DNA of 64,000 nt, taken from contig OW387139.1 in the NCBI GenBank assembly GCA_936440205.1, forward strand, positions 31,150,378-31,214,377. The letters run 5' to 3'. The first letter of the stretch is position 1; each line of letters starts with the position of its first letter. This document shows, piece by piece, positions 12,101 to 64,000 of the stretch. Position numbers and translations under genes: made by a program. The notes below the pieces were generated by a model. The model made no database searches and was not told the origin of the DNA. It worked only from the letters and a program-made list of their open reading frames with translations. This stretch comes from Lepidonotus clava (taxonomy: Eukaryota; Annelida; Polychaeta; Phyllodocida; Polynoidae).

Positions 12101-15100
12101 TCTTTTCTTATTCTTTGACAGGGAAATGGAGACCAGTTTGAATAAATTTCCTTTTAACATTTAAGGAAAGGGTTTATTACTTCCATACTGCACACACTAC
12201 CACCAGCTGGCATGCAACAAGATACTGACATACCGCCTACGGGTAGCCCTGTTTCACATACTGCTTCATAGTTTCTATGCTATTCAGCTCTTCCCAATTC
12301 GGACATCAAATATAGAGCTTGGTACATTCAATTACCATAGGGATGTGGGTGAGGGCCTGGCACATATAAAAAGACCAACTCTCATGTAACAAATAGGCTC
12401 ATCACCAAATGTAGGAGTAATAAAGTGTGTCATACCGCTTTCATAAATCACTTGCCCCATTATTTCTTGTGCTCTGTTGACATAAACGACATTGCATCAA
12501 GAAGCATACAGTCTCTCACAAGTCAGTGCCAGACATTAGCAATTCATGGGCTGTTAAGAATGACAAAAACTCTTTTCACGTATAACATTTTTTCAGATGT
12601 ACACAACATGCCTCAGCCACAATGTACATGGTTGACACGTCAGCCAAAAAGTTAATTATACACCTTTTTTAATGGCATCAGCACAAAAGACCCTGTTATT
12701 CTTAAAAAATGGCGCCACCAGGAAGGGAGATCAAGGGAGGCGACGGCGCCCCTCGTCACCGTGGTTACAACATTGTGAGGAGTGATATGTCAGGTTCTAG
12801 TTTTCCAGCAGTTCTAGAGAGGACGACGGGGGTAGAAAGCCGACGATAGGAGGCAGTGCGGGGTAAACCGCGGGGAGACGCCAACACCACCTACCGGCCT
12901 GCCTGACTACTATCGTATCACATGGCCTATGTACAGCCTCCACTATATCACACATGTAGTATAACCAGAAAGGATGCACATGCACACGGAAATCGGATAG
13001 AGTAAAAATACGATATTTCCTTTTTTTTAGTGGATTTGTTTGTCTACGTTGGAGTAATACCTCGTTTCTGTCACTGCTGCAGATAAGCAGAAAATACAAA
13101 TGTATGTACATCTAACTATTAAGCATTAATTCTGATATAGTCTTAAGGATGCATGAAAGACATCCCCGTGTCCTGCGCAGCCTCCCATCTGATAAAGCAA
13201 ATAATCTAATCGACAGCTCAGAAAGACTGTTAAATAATCCAGCATGTTTTAATACAAAGCGCAAGTTTATTTAAAGTATACAACAGTGCGGCCATTATAT
13301 GACCTACTAAATCATTATACAAGACATCATTCCAAAGCGGCAAGCGGCATAAACACATGGAAATCACGACCAAAAATTATGTAATTTTTGTAAGCCAAAA
13401 AATATTCTTTCTAGATATTCCCATGCCTTTTGGAAATGTTAACATTCATACAGAACTAATCTCGCTCCGTAGGAGCATGGTTTGATGAACATTTTCTCGG
13501 ATTTTTTTCAAAATGAAATATGACTTTACTCGCGAACTCCAGAGGGTAAGGCTAAGCAGCAGGCTTGAATAACAGGGCTTACGGCTTCTTTGTACAAAAT
13601 ACCTAATTCACAGTATACTTAGCTTGGGTAGAAATGCTTGTTATGAATTATGCCTCCTTCTGGAAGCGGATGAACTTTGAATGGGAGGTACGAAACTGAT
13701 TTATAATCATCAAGAATGTTTCTTAAAATCAAACAACTGTGAGATAGCGTCTTTGATATTCTTAGACATTTTTAGCAGTATAGCAATAGTATTTAGGAGC
13801 AAAAGTGCAATGGATTTGAAATCTACAATTTAATATCAAACCCTAAAGCAAAGTAAAAGGCCAAATTGAAAATCAATGCCCATGTGCTGCTTCATAGATA
13901 ACCCTGACTGATAGTGATACCACATACTAATCTACTCCAAATATTCAAATATTCTGGATACATTCTTACAATCTTTTAACTTGTCAAAAAATGTAGATCA
14001 TATAATTATAATATAACGGCAGGTACCACTTTCTTGTGTTCGCCAGAACCATGCTATCTTAAACGATTAAAATTCTGGAATATGCTTATATATTTGTCAT
14101 CTACAGGTGGCAGAACATGGGGCGTCAGAATCTAATCTAAGCCGACAACATCAGTTAATACCATTCAAAACAGAGAAGGGTCTCCTTATCAATTAATTGG
14201 TTCCTTGACAAAATAAAGTCAGGACGAATCTCTCTTTTATTGCTTCAGTCTTTTTTTACTCTGAATAGCAAAGCCCAACCCACTTGCCCTACAATTGTTA
14301 CCATTCATAATGGCACATGTGTGTATAATTAGTGTGGCTTTTACGTATAATCGGTATGACTGTCATCAAAACCCAATATGCGGGGGTGATTACAAAGTGC
14401 GCTAGGTGTGGTGGTGAAAAGAATTTTGGTCTGTTCTTTGGTATCTTATAAATGCAATTGTAAAATGCAACATTCTTAGTGGGATTTCTTTTACGACGGA
14501 TAAACATCACAAAATAACAATTCAATAGAATTTAGCCTTTTGAAAACAAAACATACTAGTTTCATTCGAATTGAGATAATTTAAACTTTTTTCATATAGG
14601 AAGCGTGAACAAAAAAAAAACAAAAAACATCGGTGTAAATATTTAGTTTCCATAAAGACTTCAAAATAAATACACTAGTTAGAAAATATAACATTTTGTA
14701 TGATATGAGATACCTTGATAATAATGATAACGATTTCTGTCAGTAGAGAGACTTTGAGATGACTATGGAATGGAAGGAGATTTCCAGAGTGTATCTTAGG
14801 CTTTGTGATCCAAATGCTGTTTTCTTCTCATGAAAAAGACCGAAAAAATAGTCAAATGCAAAACGCAAAAAGAATACCAAGAGGTCAATACTGAGTTTAA
14901 AAATTCGTCACTCGATAATTACATATAAGACCTTACAGTCATAAAATAATTTCCATAGATGAATGCTTGTATCAGAATGCTTGGATGTAGAAAAGTCTCA
15001 ATTCTAAGTGTGGACTAAGACTCCACCTGCATTATCTTCACAAACTTGAAGGTACAAAGGGTAGGGTGGTAAATACATATACGTAAATGAACCAGAGCAC

Positions 15101-16027
15101 AAGTCACATTTTCTCTTTGACATTTCAGACTTTTGACATTGTCGGGAACTCTTATGTCTAGAAACCCCTTCACATTAATCACATCCAATCTTGTTCACTG
15201 GTTAAGGCTAGATGTCTTGTCTCAGGTCATCTGCAAGCTTCACTTCTTGGATTGAAGGCAACAGCTTTCTTATGAATATATCGTTAATCACAATACCAGC
15301 GTAAGGGTGGTGAAAACCTGGGTGTGGTTGTCCACCGTTACAAGGCTTGGTTCTGCCTACCGCGGGTCTCAGTAGTGACACATCTTTGACCCCCATAGGG
15401 GGAGCTCATTTAGACTTCAGTGGATAGTTTACAATGAGTTATACCATTGTCAAAACGATAAACCTATCCCACTATACGTGAAAAGACGTGATAGGTCTAA
15501 AATAAGCATTCTTTAAGGTTACCTGTAGCTCATCCTTTCCCAACCGCCACTGATAAGAACTGTGTACGTGTTATGGATCTCCCATTAAACAACAAATTAC
15601 ATATGGATTTCACAAGACTTCTGGCGTTATACATGCCACAACAATATAATACACTTACGTGAAGTACTGCACAGGCCTTACAATTAACATACCGAAGAAT
15701 TCTTTTAAAATCTTGCTTTAATTTACTACCTTTTCTCCATAAAGAAATGATATAGGCAAAAACAGGCAACCTATAATGAGGTGAAAAGAGCACCACTTGG
15801 CAAGAAAATCGACAACCAGATGCGTTCACTACTAAAACTCGGGCGCTCACATCACAGACTTAACGGGCGATAATAATAGACTATCAAACTGCTCCGAGCT
15901 GCTCACCTTAGTACATTGCCCAAAAACTGGTCCTACCAACACAAGGAAGGATAGCTCAGCTTGAAGCGTAATGTCAGTACAATGATCGGAGTAGCAATAC
16001 TGATAATCATAACAAGTAACACCACTA

Positions 16028-16033
16028 TTTAAT
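16028..16033 (-). terminator. candidate polyadenylation signal ATTAAA for the USP gene
   Basis: ATTAAA on the minus strand, 137-142 bases after the stop codon. AATAAA at 14236-14241 is a more distant alternative. Use of either is unproven. Confidence 0.3.
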
Positions 16034-16169
16034 GTAGCTTCTGAAGACAGGACCAACAACAATGTTGGCCATTTACCTTCCTCTTGGTCACTATGATATA
16101 TTCAGGCTATCATAGAGCCGCCTAGAATAGTTCTCCTATTGAATTCCCCATCTAAAGTTTCTCACGTCA

Positions 16170-63969
<47,800 letters not shown>

Positions 63970-64000
63970 CTGGGGGAAAATAACAGACGGAACGGGTTAG

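Larger units (their letters stand above)
6503..16169. other. intergenic DNA between convergent genes, including the USP 3' UTR
   Basis: Apart from the SINE at 7962-8147 and an RFX-like site at 9187, about 9.6 kb shows no gene I can support. The part just below 16170 should hold the 3' UTR of the - strand gene: ATTAAA (minus strand) at 16028-16033 and AATAAA (minus strand) at 14236-14241 are candidate polyadenylation signals. A GC-rich patch at about 12708-12900 stands out from its AT-rich surroundings but has no supported exon. Confidence 0.4.

Noticed and set aside
12757-12772. X-box-like GTCACCGTGGTTAC
   Set aside because: The second half-site departs from the consensus.

Overview
The window is eukaryotic nuclear DNA. 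It is AT-rich, has genes split by GT-AG introns, contains a SINE and several small DNA transposons, and has a tandem-repeat-rich noncoding fraction. Protein similarity points to a bilaterian animal, probably a marine invertebrate. I cannot place the phylum: the SINE tail looks like those I know from molluscs, but that is weak evidence. No tRNA, rRNA or CRISPR array was recognised.

Two protein-coding genes can be supported, and they converge. On the + strand, the last three exons of a gene (about 535-648, 4158-4248, 4678-4965) encode a segment resembling the C-terminal active-site loop of arginine deiminase/amidinotransferase proteins, but with Thr where the nucleophilic Cys would be. A Pro/Ala/Ser-rich tail follows. 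On the - strand, ten exons from 63969 down to 16170 encode the C-terminal 670 residues of a ubiquitin-specific protease of the USP31/USP43 group. All ten exons join in phase. They carry a ubiquitin-like segment, half a zinc finger, the catalytic His and Asp boxes, and a low-complexity tail with 38 glutamines and a PDZ-ligand-like end. The catalytic Cys box should lie upstream, beyond position 64000.

Layout: 1-4965 end of the + strand gene; 4966-16169 3' UTRs and intergenic DNA with one SINE (7962-8147) flanked by 13-bp target duplications; 16170-21955 eight closely spaced USP exons; 21956-50941 a 29-kb intron; 50942-51053 a short exon; 51054-63760 a 12.7-kb intron; 63761-63969 the most upstream exon visible.

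The two giant introns hold nearly all the remaining structure. There are six small non-autonomous DNA transposons (28743-29008, 34579-34914, 39132-39391, 47483-47807, 58967-59250, 62545-62757), two of which share terminal and internal sequence. There are also several minisatellites and tandem duplications. Motif-dense patches look like candidate regulatory DNA: homeodomain/TALE-type clusters at 29.2, 30.9-31.5 and 32.1 kb, an almost ideal RFX X-box at 38781, and E2F-, NRF1- and CTCF-like sites. The regulatory calls rest on motifs alone and are inferences.
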